DNA of 43,740 bases, taken from Candidatus Baldrarchaeota archaeon. GTDB taxonomy: Archaea; Asgardarchaeota; Baldrarchaeia; Baldrarchaeales; DXJG01. The first letter of the stretch is position 1, and each line of letters begins with the position of its first letter. Of this stretch, positions 1 through 9,500 are shown in pieces. Made by a program: the position numbers and the translations under genes. The notes below the pieces were generated by a model. It was not told where the DNA came from. It made no database searches and worked only from the letters and a program-made list of their open reading frames with translations. Location: NCBI GenBank assembly GCA_030587435.1, contig JAUQZC010000119.1, positions 1-43,740 of the forward strand. Direction: 5' to 3'.

Positions 1-92
1 CTTTACAAATAATAATAAATCATGATTTAGTCTATTTATATGTAAAAATTAAAGGCTAAATATGTCGAGTTAGTTTGTTGGTGAGAAATATA

Positions 93-2132
93 TTGAGACG
101 TCTAATTAAAACATTGGTTGTAACATTTTTGTTGTTGGGTGCTCTTTGTATTCTTCCATTGTCATTAACATATTCGAAATGTTCTGCAAGAGAACACGTT
201 CATATGAGGGATATTCCTTCTAAAAGCCATCAAAAAGTTGCTTCCATCCGTTTGAATGAGATAACAAATATAACTTTGAACGGTAATGCTACACTATTGA
301 TTAATAGTTCCACTCTTTTTCTTAAAGGTACAATTGAGCTATGGGATAATTCTAACCTTACACTGATAAATGTTAAGCTATTTTTCGTTTATTTCAATTT
401 AAGTAATGTAAAGATGAGCTTCCAACAGTTTGATTACGAGCTTCCAACTGTTATTTCTATGCATGGAAACTCCAGTTTACAGATCCTTAATTCTACAGTC
501 TACTTCCTAAGTAACTCATTTGCAGGCATAATTTATTTAAATAATTCTTCTAGCCTCTGTATTAAGAATTCGTTTATCGGTAATATAATTGTTTTTGGTG
601 CATCTGGCTCAAGAATTTTTATTTCACAAACTGAACTAAATGGTATCACTGTTGTTGGACCATCCCACGTAAGTGTTATTAATTCCAATATTGGAATGTT
701 TAATTTCTCTGGAAACTACAGCAATTCAACTGTTAATTTGGTCGCAACCTATATTGGAGGTGTGAGTCTCTTCTGCGCACGTGGAGTTTTAATTTTTCGT
801 AACATCACCGTAGGCAGGTTAGAAGATATTTATGATTCTGATTTGTTTATAGATGGTAATTTTACTGTGTTAAAACAGCAGAATGAAACTTTTTGGAATA
901 ACTCTATAGTAAAAAGGAGCTACACTGTTTTGGCCCTTCTTAATCAAACGATTTTAGATAATGTAAGTAGCTATGTAGTTAATAAGCTTACTGGAGACAC
1001 TGTTTTCAATGTAGAGGTTAATAATGGGAAGGGAAGATTTAACTTAACATTTTCCGGTGAGAATTTTACAGTAAATAATTTGTTGCTTGTAATGGATTCG
1101 AATATTTCCAGAAAAATTTTTGATTTAACTTTCTTCACGAAAAGCCCACTATCCTTTGATGAGGTAGATTATTCTCCGCCTCTGATAAACATAGCTCGTA
1201 TTAAAAATGGCTTCAGTCATTCGAAAACGCATACCACATGTAAAGAACTTTACCAAAAATTTTATGTGGCAAATAATACGGCTGTTTACGTAGAATGGAA
1301 TAGCAATGAGTCAAATTTTAGATGCCGTATTTTTCTTGATAATAAGCTTTTAACAGATAGAGTATTGGATAATTACACCTTCCTCGGTTTAAATGACGGT
1401 TCACACTTAATTAAGATAATAGCCGAAGATAGTTGTGGAAATAGCATGATATTTAATTTCATTCTTGTGGTAGATTTAAGCCCTCCTACGATATTGAATG
1501 TCTTTACTTATCCCGAGAATCTAACTCCCTTCTCAAATGTAAGGATCTTTGTAAATGTAAGCGATAACTACCCGTTTTTGCCTAAAGCAGTCTTGTCCTA
1601 CAGGGAATCTGGGAACATGTGGTGTAATGAAAGTGGGACTCTTGCTCTTTTTGACCATAATTGTTTTGTTTACTTTTTCATATTACCAAAGTTTCCACAT
1701 AACACTACAATAGATTTTATCGTAAAGATTATGGATAGCGCAGGTAACCTTGCTGTGTCTAAAATTTACTCGCGTAAAGTTATAGATCCGAATTTTGAGA
1801 AATACATTGCTTTAAAGAAGATTATTGAAACACTTTTACAAAATGCTAAATTTATATCTCCTAAAGCAAGGAAATTATGTCAAATAGCAGAAGGATACTA
1901 TGAAGCTGCTATAGATAAGGCAGAGGAGGGCGATTTTTCGTCGGCAGTAAAATACTTGATGGAAGCTGAGAAATTAATTAGGAAAGCATACAGAGTTGAA
2001 GGTTCTTTCCATAAAGAGCTTAAATTTGCCCTAAAATTCCTTTTGCCAATATTATTAGCGGTACATTTGCTTGGTGTGTTTGTTGTTATAAAAATAAAGG
2101 GAATTAGGGCAAAGATTACACGTAGGTATTGA
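93..2132 (+). CDS. Secreted, membrane-anchored surface protein of unknown function
   Basis: The protein begins with a basic, then hydrophobic segment (RRLIKTLVVTFLLLGALC) that looks like a signal peptide, and ends with a hydrophobic helix of about 22 residues followed by a basic tail, so most of it should sit outside the cell, anchored at its C terminus. The first 350 residues are rich in short hydrophobic strands, Asn and Ser, as in parallel beta-helix proteins. More than twenty NxS/T sequons suggest heavy N-glycosylation. The middle part (about 390-560) looks like one or two Ig-like domains, and about 70 residues before the membrane helix form a charged helical hairpin. The frame is open from a TTG at 75; TTG at 93 is preferred because GGTGA lies at 80-84 and the signal peptide then begins MRRLIK. 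The gene overlaps the convergent neighbour by 17 bp. No enzymatic motif was recognised. Confidence 0.75.
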   Translation: MRRLIKTLVVTFLLLGALCILPLSLTYSKCSAREHVHMRDIPSKSHQKVASIRLNEITNITLNGNATLLINSSTLFLKGTIELWDNSNLTLINVKLFFVYFNLSNVKMSFQQFDYELPTVISMHGNSSLQILNSTVYFLSNSFAGIIYLNNSSSLCIKNSFIGNIIVFGASGSRIFISQTELNGITVVGPSHVSVINSNIGMFNFSGNYSNSTVNLVATYIGGVSLFCARGVLIFRNITVGRLEDIYDSDLFIDGNFTVLKQQNETFWNNSIVKRSYTVLALLNQTILDNVSSYVVNKLTGDTVFNVEVNNGKGRFNLTFSGENFTVNNLLLVMDSNISRKIFDLTFFTKSPLSFDEVDYSPPLINIARIKNGFSHSKTHTTCKELYQKFYVANNTAVYVEWNSNESNFRCRIFLDNKLLTDRVLDNYTFLGLNDGSHLIKIIAEDSCGNSMIFNFILVVDLSPPTILNVFTYPENLTPFSNVRIFVNVSDNYPFLPKAVLSYRESGNMWCNESGTLALFDHNCFVYFFILPKFPHNTTIDFIVKIMDSAGNLAVSKIYSRKVIDPNFEKYIALKKIIETLLQNAKFISPKARKLCQIAEGYYEAAIDKAEEGDFSSAVKYLMEAEKLIRKAYRVEGSFHKELKFALKFLLPILLAVHLLGVFVVIKIKGIRAKITRRY

Positions 2133-2937
2133 AGTCTTCTTGGCTTAGCGCTCTTCTTACGATTTCATTTGCCCTTTTATTTTCTTTTACTAATTTGTTT
2201 AGAATGGGATCTTCTGTAAATCTTTTAGATAACATACCCCTTTTGACAAGATCCACAAAAATGAAAGCTTTTTCTGTTGAAATAATCAAATATGGATGAT
2301 AAAATATTTCCTTTTCCCGAAACTCTAGTTCTTCTGGGAATTTTTTCACGTTTAGAGTCATTTTTATTACTGTACTAAGCGCCATCGCATTTGCAAACTC
2401 TTTTTCGATGTTATTTTTAACATTCCTACTTCCTTTGACAAAAAGTCTGTCAAATTCGTCAGCAGAGGGTAACCATAACCTTAAAATTGTGTTAGATATG
2501 TTTGGGTATTTTATTACCATAGACTCAAGGTTTCTTAGGTTTTCGTATACACTTTTTGATAGTGACATTATTTTTTTGCTTATCCGTTTGTAGTTTACTT
2601 CGCAGATTTCAGCCTTTCTTTCAGGTAAATACTTTAACGGTTCCTCTAATTTTATTAATTCGTATTTTTCTTTTTTCATTTTTAGGAGATTTGGTCTAAA
2701 TAGAAGTATTATGCTCTTTTCATCAAATATCTCGTCTGGAAACATGATATTTAGGGCTGTCTTTGTATTTTCAATTGTTCCTTCAAATGTTTGTATTGTA
2801 CATTCTAATGTTTGATAGGGAACCCATAATAGGGAGATTTGATGGTATTCCTTGCCAGCGAATTTTTGTGTTAGTTTCGCTAATTCTTTTTTAGTTATAG
2901 ATGACGGCACAGTGTGATGATACATGCGACACACCAT
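2116..2937 (-). CDS. Hypothetical protein, 273 residues
   Basis: I do not recognise the family. The protein is soluble, mixed alpha/beta, rich in Lys and Glu, with no signal peptide, membrane helix or cysteine cluster. A beta-rich N-terminal half containing LLWVPYQTLECTIQTFEG is followed by a helical middle (about 120-190) and a C-terminal block with EIFYHPYLIISTEKAFIFVD, which reads like two strands. The ATG at 2937 is followed four codons later by a second ATG at 2925, which has GGTGT five bases upstream and may be the true start. The gene is convergent with the surface-protein gene (17 bp overlap) and lies upstream of the phosphohexomutase in the same orientation? No: transcription runs toward lower coordinates, so it is downstream of that gene, separated from it by 42 bp. 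Confidence 0.65.
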   Translation of the reverse strand: MVCRMYHHTVPSSITKKELAKLTQKFAGKEYHQISLLWVPYQTLECTIQTFEGTIENTKTALNIMFPDEIFDEKSIILLFRPNLLKMKKEKYELIKLEEPLKYLPERKAEICEVNYKRISKKIMSLSKSVYENLRNLESMVIKYPNISNTILRLWLPSADEFDRLFVKGSRNVKNNIEKEFANAMALSTVIKMTLNVKKFPEELEFREKEIFYHPYLIISTEKAFIFVDLVKRGMLSKRFTEDPILNKLVKENKRANEIVRRALSQEDFNTYV

Positions 2938-2979
2938 TATTGTTTGCTAACATACCATTATAGAAGTCTAAATTAAAGT

Positions 2980-4356
2980 TTATCTAAATTGTTGTATTAA
3001 GTCGTTAATTTTTTCTGTGTATTGTTTGAATAGTTTGTTTAGTTTTTCTGTTGTGTGTGCTTCTATTGTCATTCTTATTTTTGGTTCTGTGTTTGATGGT
3101 CTTATTAGTATCCATGCGTCTTCAAGTAGTATTTTTACTCCGTCTGTTGTGTCTACTTTGTATCCTTTTTCTTCGTGTTCTTCTTTTAGTTGTTCTGTTA
3201 TTGTGAATTTTATTTTGTCTGGGCATGATATGTTTGTTCTTTTTAACGGGTATGTTGGTATTTCATCTAGCAGTTGACTTAGCTTTCTTTCTGTTTTTGA
3301 TAATATTTCTGTCATTAGTAGGGAGGCTAGTATTGCGTCGTCGAAGTAGAATCCGAAGATTGGTAGGAAATAGTGGGCTGATATTTCTACTCCAAATATT
3401 GCTTTGTTTTCTTTTGCTGTTCTTGCTACGAATACGTCTCCTACCCTGCATCTAACTACTTCTCCGCCTACTTTGCTTAGTTCTTCTTCTATTATCATGC
3501 TGCATGATATGTTTGCAACGATTTTTCCTCTTTTCCGTTGGAGCAAGTATTTTGCTATTATTATTCCTGCTTTCTCTGTTTGTACTTTTCTTCCTAGATC
3601 GTCTACCATTATCGCTCTGTCTCCGTCTCCATCGAAAGCTACTCCTAGTTCTGCCTTTTCATGTACAACGGTTTTTTTAAGTTCTTCTAGTGGGTCTTCT
3701 AGTGGATCCGGTGTTCTTCCTGGAAACGTTCCATCTGGCTTCTCATTTATAGTTATTACTTCGCATCCGGCTTCTTTGAAGAGTTTTGGCGCCACGTAGC
3801 TTGCTGCGCCGTTTCCTAGGTCTAAGACAACCTTCACTTTTCTTTCTGGTTTCACATGTTTTAAAGCGAAGTCTATGTACTTATGAATTATTTCTTTCGT
3901 GTCTAGTTGACGTATTTTTCCTATTTTGTTCCATTTTGCTAGTTTGAAGTTTCCCTTATAGAATATTTCTTTCACCTTTTCGTTTTCTACATCTATGTAT
4001 CCTGTTCCATCGCTGTGACGGAAGCGAACGCCATTGTATTCTGGAGGGTTGTGACTCGCTGTTATTACGATTCCTGCTTTGTAGTTTCCTTGCCATGTTG
4101 CCCAGTTTGTTACTTGTATTGGTAGTGTTCCTAGGAGTTCTACGTTGATTCCTGTTGACGTTATTCCTGCAGTTAGGGCGTTTTCTATTGTTGTGCTGGT
4201 TGTTCTTACATCTTTTCCTATTGATATTGTTCCTTCTCCGTCTAGAAGTGTTCCAAAGGCTGTTCCTATTCGTGCTACGATTTCGGGTGTTAGATCTTGG
4301 TTGTAGATTCCTCTAATGTCATATGCTCTAAAGATGTGTTCAATTTCTTCATACAT
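2980..4356 (-). CDS. Phosphomannomutase/phosphoglucomutase family (alpha-D-phosphohexomutase)
   Basis: This enzyme interconverts hexose 1- and 6-phosphates (mannose, glucose or glucosamine) for nucleotide-sugar and glycan synthesis in the cytoplasm. The four-domain family is recognised by FRAYDIRGIY at the N terminus, the phosphoserine loop TASHNPPEYNG (Ser101), the metal loop FDGDGDR (Asp242, 244, 246), the sugar-binding GVEIS and the phosphate-binding RPSNTEPKIR near the C terminus. At 458 residues it has normal length. GGAGG lies seven bases before the ATG. Sugar specificity cannot be read from sequence. A 49-codon gene and nicotinamidase lie directly upstream in the same direction with short gaps, so the three are probably co-transcribed. 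The sequon-rich surface protein nearby gives a plausible use for its product, but that link is inference. Confidence 0.93.
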   Translation of the reverse strand: MYEEIEHIFRAYDIRGIYNQDLTPEIVARIGTAFGTLLDGEGTISIGKDVRTTSTTIENALTAGITSTGINVELLGTLPIQVTNWATWQGNYKAGIVITASHNPPEYNGVRFRHSDGTGYIDVENEKVKEIFYKGNFKLAKWNKIGKIRQLDTKEIIHKYIDFALKHVKPERKVKVVLDLGNGAASYVAPKLFKEAGCEVITINEKPDGTFPGRTPDPLEDPLEELKKTVVHEKAELGVAFDGDGDRAIMVDDLGRKVQTEKAGIIIAKYLLQRKRGKIVANISCSMIIEEELSKVGGEVVRCRVGDVFVARTAKENKAIFGVEISAHYFLPIFGFYFDDAILASLLMTEILSKTERKLSQLLDEIPTYPLKRTNISCPDKIKFTITEQLKEEHEEKGYKVDTTDGVKILLEDAWILIRPSNTEPKIRMTIEAHTTEKLNKLFKQYTEKINDLIQQFR

Positions 4357-4383
4357 TGTCTGTCCTCCGAAGTTTGATTATTG

Positions 4384-4533
4384 CTATAGGGTTTCTTTGA
4401 TTTTTCTTTCCAGTTCTTCTACTAGAATTAGTATGTCATTTATATCATCTTCTGTTTCTGGGTATCTTAATGTTAATTCGTCTAGTTCATCTTTTATTTT
4501 TTCTATTAGTTCTAATATTTCTTCATCGCTCAT
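4384..4533 (-). CDS. Small acidic helical protein, 49 residues
   Basis: A 49-codon frame runs from ATG at 4533 to TAG at 4384. It starts MSDEEILELIEKIKDEL and is rich in Glu, Asp, Ile and Leu with heptad-like spacing, with one break at RYPETED, which suggests a two-helix hairpin. A GAGGG motif sits about seven bases upstream of the ATG. The stop of nicotinamidase is 12 bp upstream and the phosphohexomutase start is 27 bp downstream, so it fits neatly in an operon. I do not know a family for it; the good ribosome site and spacing support it being real. Confidence 0.65.
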   Translation of the reverse strand: MSDEEILELIEKIKDELDELTLRYPETEDDINDILILVEELERKIKETL

Positions 4534-4545
4534 TTTTTTCCCTCG

Positions 4546-5088
4546 TTACAGTTCTTTTAATATTTCGTTTAATGTTTTTATTTCTCCTCCCAATACATTC
4601 TTAATATGTTCCAGTCCTGTTTTCTGGGCCTCCTCGTTTAACGTCGCTACGCAGTCCTTCACTACTATTATTTTATAGCCTCTGAAATAGGCGTCGGCTG
4701 CAGTGTGTAGCACGCAGATGTTTGTTGCGACTCCCGTAAGTATTAGAGTGTCGATTTTTAATTCTCTGAGCGTAAGGTCTAGATCTGTTGAGTAAAAGCC
4801 GCTGTATCTTCTTTTTTTAATGATAATGTCTTTTTGTTCCGGTTTTAGCTCTTCTACTATTTCTGCTCCAGGTGTGCCTTCAACGCAGTGTTTTGGCCAT
4901 TGATTAAACTCCGCGTCGTCAGGTCTGTGGGCGTCACAGATGTATATTATGGGTATTTTTCTTTTTCTTGCTTCTTCCAGTAGTTTTTTTATGTTTGGGA
5001 TTATTTTTCTTCCTTCTGGTAGTTCTAATGGTGCTCCTTCTTTTATAAAGTCGTTTAACATGTCTATTACTAGGATAGCTTTGCTCAT
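4546..5088 (-). CDS. pncA: Nicotinamidase (isochorismatase superfamily)
   Basis: It hydrolyses nicotinamide to nicotinate and ammonia, the first step of NAD salvage. The catalytic triad is visible as Asp9 (LVIDMLNDF), Lys92 (KRRYSGF) and Cys125 (GVATNICV), with the usual cis-peptide position at Val120-Ala121. The metal-site motif CDAHRPDDAEFNQWPKHC (Asp52, His54, His67) followed by EGTPGAE separates nicotinamidases from other isochorismatase-like hydrolases. The length of 180 matches archaeal PncA. GGAGG is six bases before the ATG. It is divergently oriented from the nicotinate phosphoribosyltransferase gene across a 120 bp spacer, so the two successive salvage enzymes may share regulation. 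Confidence 0.9.
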   Translation of the reverse strand: MSKAILVIDMLNDFIKEGAPLELPEGRKIIPNIKKLLEEARKRKIPIIYICDAHRPDDAEFNQWPKHCVEGTPGAEIVEELKPEQKDIIIKKRRYSGFYSTDLDLTLRELKIDTLILTGVATNICVLHTAADAYFRGYKIIVVKDCVATLNEEAQKTGLEHIKNVLGGEIKTLNEILKEL

Positions 5089-5208
5089 CTTTTCCCTCCC
5101 GTAAAACTCATTTATCTCGGGGGTTTCATTTTTACTTTGAATAAATCATTTTAAAAGATATTTGTAATAACTCAATGATAAGTTAATTGTGGTGTGGAGG
5201 CGGTTATC

Positions 5209-6465
5209 GTGAAACAGAACGATAACGGTTATTTGTTTATTCTTGCAAACCACGAGGATATTAAGGAGGGAAAAACTACTGATATATATTTTTATAGGAC
5301 TTTGAAGATTTTAGAGGAGGAAAAACTTGCAGATACGGTGGTTCACGCTGAAATTACAATTAGTAGCTTGCCACGTGGTTATCCTTGGGGTATTTTTGGA
5401 GGTTTAAGAGATGTTGCAAAGCTGTTTGAGGGAGTTCCCGTTGATATTGATGCTTTTCCAGAAGGCTCAGTAATTTATAAGGCTGATTATTATGGTATTA
5501 GAGAACCTGTTATGACTATTAGAGGTCCTTATGGAAAGTTTGCCATTTACGAAACTCCTCTTCTCGGTTTTCTTTGTGTTGGTTCAGGTATTGCTTCAAA
5601 AGCTGCTAGGATAAGGAAAGCTGCTGGAAACGATGTGCTAATTGTTTCTTTTGGTGCACGAAGAACTCATCCTGCGATTTCTCCGTTTAACGCGTTTTAC
5701 GCTTATATTGGTGGCTGCGACGCTGTGTCTTGTGTGTTGGGTGCTGAAAAATTTTTAGGTATGAAACCTGTTGGTACAATGCCTCATAGTTTAATGATTA
5801 TATATTCTGTTTTGAAGGGTGATCATGCTGAGGCTTGGAAAGCTTTTGACCGTATTATGCCTAGCGAGGTGCCTCGAATAATTCTTTGTGACACTTATTT
5901 GGATGAGGTTGCTGAGGCGATAAGGGCTGTTGAAAAGGTTGGTTCCGATAGGATTTGGGGCTTTAGGCTTGATACTCCAAGTTCTAGGCGAGGGAAGTTT
6001 GAGGATATTGTTCGTGAGGTTATTTGGGAACTTAAAGCTAGAGGCTATGATGGAAAGGTTTTTGTTTCTGGTGGAATTGATGAGAATACTATTCCCGAGC
6101 TTGTTAAAGCCGGTGTTTCCGGGTTTGGTGTTGGTTCTTCGATAGCTAATGCTAGAATTGTTGATTTTGCTATGGATATTGTTGCCATTCACCATGAAGG
6201 TAGATGGGTTCCTTGTGCTAAAAGAGGTAAGTTTAGTGGTGTTAAGAAAGTGTATAGGTGTCCCAGCTGTCTTGTGGACGTGGTTCGCTTAGAGAGTGAA
6301 CCTGCGCCGATGTGTCCTAAATGTGGGGGGAAAATGGAAAATATGTTGAAACCTCTTATTAGGAATGGAAAAATAGTGGCAGAATTTCCTAAGCCGAATG
6401 AAACTCGAAAATATGTTTTAGAACAATTGGAAAAGCTAGAATTAGATAAAAAACCATGGGACTAA
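5209..6465 (+). CDS. pncB: Nicotinate phosphoribosyltransferase, archaeal type with zinc ribbon
   Basis: It joins nicotinate to PRPP to make nicotinate mononucleotide, using the nicotinate made by the divergent nicotinamidase. Family features are ADYYGIREPVMTIRGPYG, YETPLLGFLC, the phosphoribosyl-binding segments VSFGARRTHP and GTMPHSL, and the late barrel motif FVSGGIDENTIPEL with GVGSSI. The C terminus carries a four-cysteine zinc ribbon (YRCPSC ... MCPKCGG), seen in archaeal members. The frame is open from GTG at 5194, but GGAGG at 5196-5200 lies inside that extension and eight bases before GTG at 5209, so the shorter start (418 residues, MKQNDNGYLF) is preferred. Third codon positions are T-rich compared with the synthetase genes further right. 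Confidence 0.92.
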   Translation: MKQNDNGYLFILANHEDIKEGKTTDIYFYRTLKILEEEKLADTVVHAEITISSLPRGYPWGIFGGLRDVAKLFEGVPVDIDAFPEGSVIYKADYYGIREPVMTIRGPYGKFAIYETPLLGFLCVGSGIASKAARIRKAAGNDVLIVSFGARRTHPAISPFNAFYAYIGGCDAVSCVLGAEKFLGMKPVGTMPHSLMIIYSVLKGDHAEAWKAFDRIMPSEVPRIILCDTYLDEVAEAIRAVEKVGSDRIWGFRLDTPSSRRGKFEDIVREVIWELKARGYDGKVFVSGGIDENTIPELVKAGVSGFGVGSSIANARIVDFAMDIVAIHHEGRWVPCAKRGKFSGVKKVYRCPSCLVDVVRLESEPAPMCPKCGGKMENMLKPLIRNGKIVAEFPKPNETRKYVLEQLEKLELDKKPWD

Positions 6466-6587
6466 CCTACTAGAATTCATATTTTGTAAATTGTTTTGTT
6501 AATGATGTTGAAAGATTCTTGTTTCTAAAGTAGCAAGATATTTTAGTTTATTGTTTTGATTGAGATAAAAGCAAAAAGAGTTGGTTG

Positions 6588-9500
6588 TTAAGTTTTTGGT
6601 TTGAGTAGTTGGTTTAGGTCTTCTGTTAATATCCATTGTGTTGCTATTTTTGTTGTTGCGAATATTCCCTGCTTTATAAGAGCTTCTTTTTCTAGTTCGT
6701 CTAGTAGAGGTTTGATTTTTTCTTCTGGGAAACCTAGCCATCCGCATATTTCATCTATTGTTGATGGTCCGTTTATTTTTAGGAATTTCATAATTAATTT
6801 CTTTATGGCTTCTTCTGTGCTTATTTTTTCGGCTGATTTAAGTAGATGTTTCGGTACGAATTTTTCTGTTGTGTCCCATAGTATTGCTGGTCTTCCCTTT
6901 TCATCGGTCGTAATATCTGCTCTTATTATTTTGTAGTTTCTTTCTAGTTTTTGTAGTGATGTTCTTAGTTGAGTGGTTTTTATTTTTAGTTTGCGGGCAA
7001 GTATGTGGGTTGCTATTGGGCCGTTTTCCCTTATTTCATTTAGTATTTTCTGGTCTATATCGTTGATTTTGATTTTTTTGGAATATAGTTTATGGAATAG
7101 TGGGTATTCTTTGTCTATTATCCAGAGGGCTTTCATTTCTCTTAGGCATCTTACCCAGAAGACTTTTTTCTCTTTCCATAGTTTTTTGATTATTTTCTCT
7201 ACTTCTTCTCTTGGTATTTTCACTCTGTTGAGTAGTGTGGGTGTTCGGTTTACGAGGGTGTACATGGGTCCGCAGTCTTCCAAAATTTTTAGTATGTCGT
7301 TTTCTGTAGATCCTTTTGTATCCTCTGTTAAATGTTGTATTTTCTTGTAGTATGCTTCTAGTTTTTCTGTCGGTATTATTTCCTTTTTCACAGTTATCTC
7401 TGCCATTCTTCTTAGTTCTTCTAGGTCCTCTTTTATGATTATTTGTGGAGCTGGTTTATAGTTTACGAATCTTCCTCTTTCGATTGCGCCTTCTGCCTCT
7501 AGTAGGGATAATATTTTTGATGTTTCATCTTGAGGAAATCCTGTGTAGTTTGCTATTTCTTTAAGAGTGGAAGGTCCATTCAGATAAAGAAATTTCAAAA
7601 TTATTTGTTTTTGCGCCTCAGCTTTGTTCATTTTCGCTGTTTTTAGTAAAATCTTTGTTGGAACTATTTCTTCCGCAATATACCATGCTGTATGGTAGGT
7701 TTTGGATTTCTTTTTTGTTTTTCGTCTCTTTCTATGTACTAGGTAAGCTTTTTCAAGATTTTTTAACGCTCTATTCGCTTTCCTTCTTTCTATTTTAAGG
7801 GTTTTTATTATTTGGTTGACAGTTGCTCCGCCGCAACTTCTGAGGTGATCTAAGATTTTTCTTTCCAAGCTTCCTATTTTAACAGGTTCTTGGTAGGCTG
7901 TGGCGTATATTGGGTAGTCTTCGATGGCTATGTAGTGTGTTTTCATTCCTTTTAAACAGGGTACTTGTACGATTTTTCCTTCTTCTTCAAGTTCCCATAT
8001 CCATTTTTTAATTTGATTCAATGTTTCTTCCTTGGTTGACTCGAAGTCGTTGAACCCCTTTAATTTGAAAAATTTAGGTTCTTTTATTTCGTTGAATTTG
8101 ATTGCTCCTACTTGGTGTAAAACCCTCACTACATCTTCTTTTGTTCTGATAACTAGGGTTCGTCTTTCTTTTAGGAGTTCCAAGACTATGGATTCTGGTA
8201 GTGTTTCGGGAGTCTTTCTTTCAATAACTATGGTTGGTGATGTTTCTTGTATTTTTTCTAAGATTTTTTGGTGTAGTTCTTTAAGTAGAGCTTGTCGGTC
8301 TTCCATCATTACTATGTCACTTATTCCAACTAGAATTGTTCCATGGGCAAATGGTGATGGTATTTCCATTGCCGGTAAGAAGTCGAATGTTGTTTTTCCT
8401 TCTTCTACCCACTGCAAAACTTTTTTAGCGTTTTCTACGTCAAAGACGTCTTCTAATATTTCCCTATATGTTTCCTTTATTATTGGGAAGTCTTCCCAGT
8501 CGGCAATAAGATCTAGAATTTTTGATGCTCTAAATTGTTGTTTTGATAGTGAGATTTCGTGTCCTTTGTATTTTCGAAGTATCATGAAGCTTCTTGTTGC
8601 TACGTGTTGGAATCTTCTTCTGAATAGCTCCGTGTTTCTGATAGCCCTTTTTAATATCTCTATTAGGTTTTTTGAAGTTACTAATGGTGGTATTTCTCTT
8701 ATATCCACTACTTTTCCGTATGGAAGAATTAGCATGAAACCGTCGTCCGTTATTGTTGTCCCTACGTTTGCGTTTACAAGTTTTGATACTTGGTAAGCGT
8801 AGGCTCTCGAGAGAGCGTCATTGGTTCTTCTTCCAAAGGGTGCATGGAAAACTATGTTTTGTCTACCTCTTTCATCGAAAAATTCTTCTAATATTATTTT
8901 TCTATGTGAGGCTATTTTTCCAGCGTATGTTAGTTGCTCTATGAAGTATTGGACAATGCTGTTTGCTGCTGCTTCATCCAAGTAGTACTCTTTTTTGAGC
9001 CATTCTTTCACCTCTTCAACTGGAAACTGTTTTAGTTTTTCTGCGATGAGTTCTCTGAATTTTCCTACTTCTATTGAGAGGTCGAAGCTTCTTGGCAGCA
9101 TTTCTCCTACCCATTGTGGAACCGTTGGCCTTCTTCCATAGGCGCTTCTAACGATAACTTTGTTTCCTTTTGTTCTTAGGTATTGGTAGGTTTTTCCTCC
9201 TAAAACGAATATGTCTCCTGGTATTAGTCTTTCTAGGAATTTTTCGCTTATCATTCCAATTGTTGTTCTTTGGTCTTCTAGTATTACTCTGAAGTCTGCT
9301 TCATCCGGTATTGTTCCAATATTCATAAAGTAGATCATTCTTGCTGCTCTTTTCCTCCCAAAGACCCCCTCCTCTTCGTCGTACCAAAGTTTTCTATATA
9401 CCCCTCTATCTTCCAGATGTACATAATATCCTCCTAGATATCTTAGAACTTCTAAGAAGTCTTTTTTGGATAGATTGTGGTAGCAGTATGATCGTTTTAC

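Noticed and set aside
3017..4678. Several Ser/Phe-rich plus-strand open frames over the phosphohexomutase and nicotinamidase genes
   Set aside because: They are antisense shadows of genes with intact catalytic motifs and have low-complexity composition.
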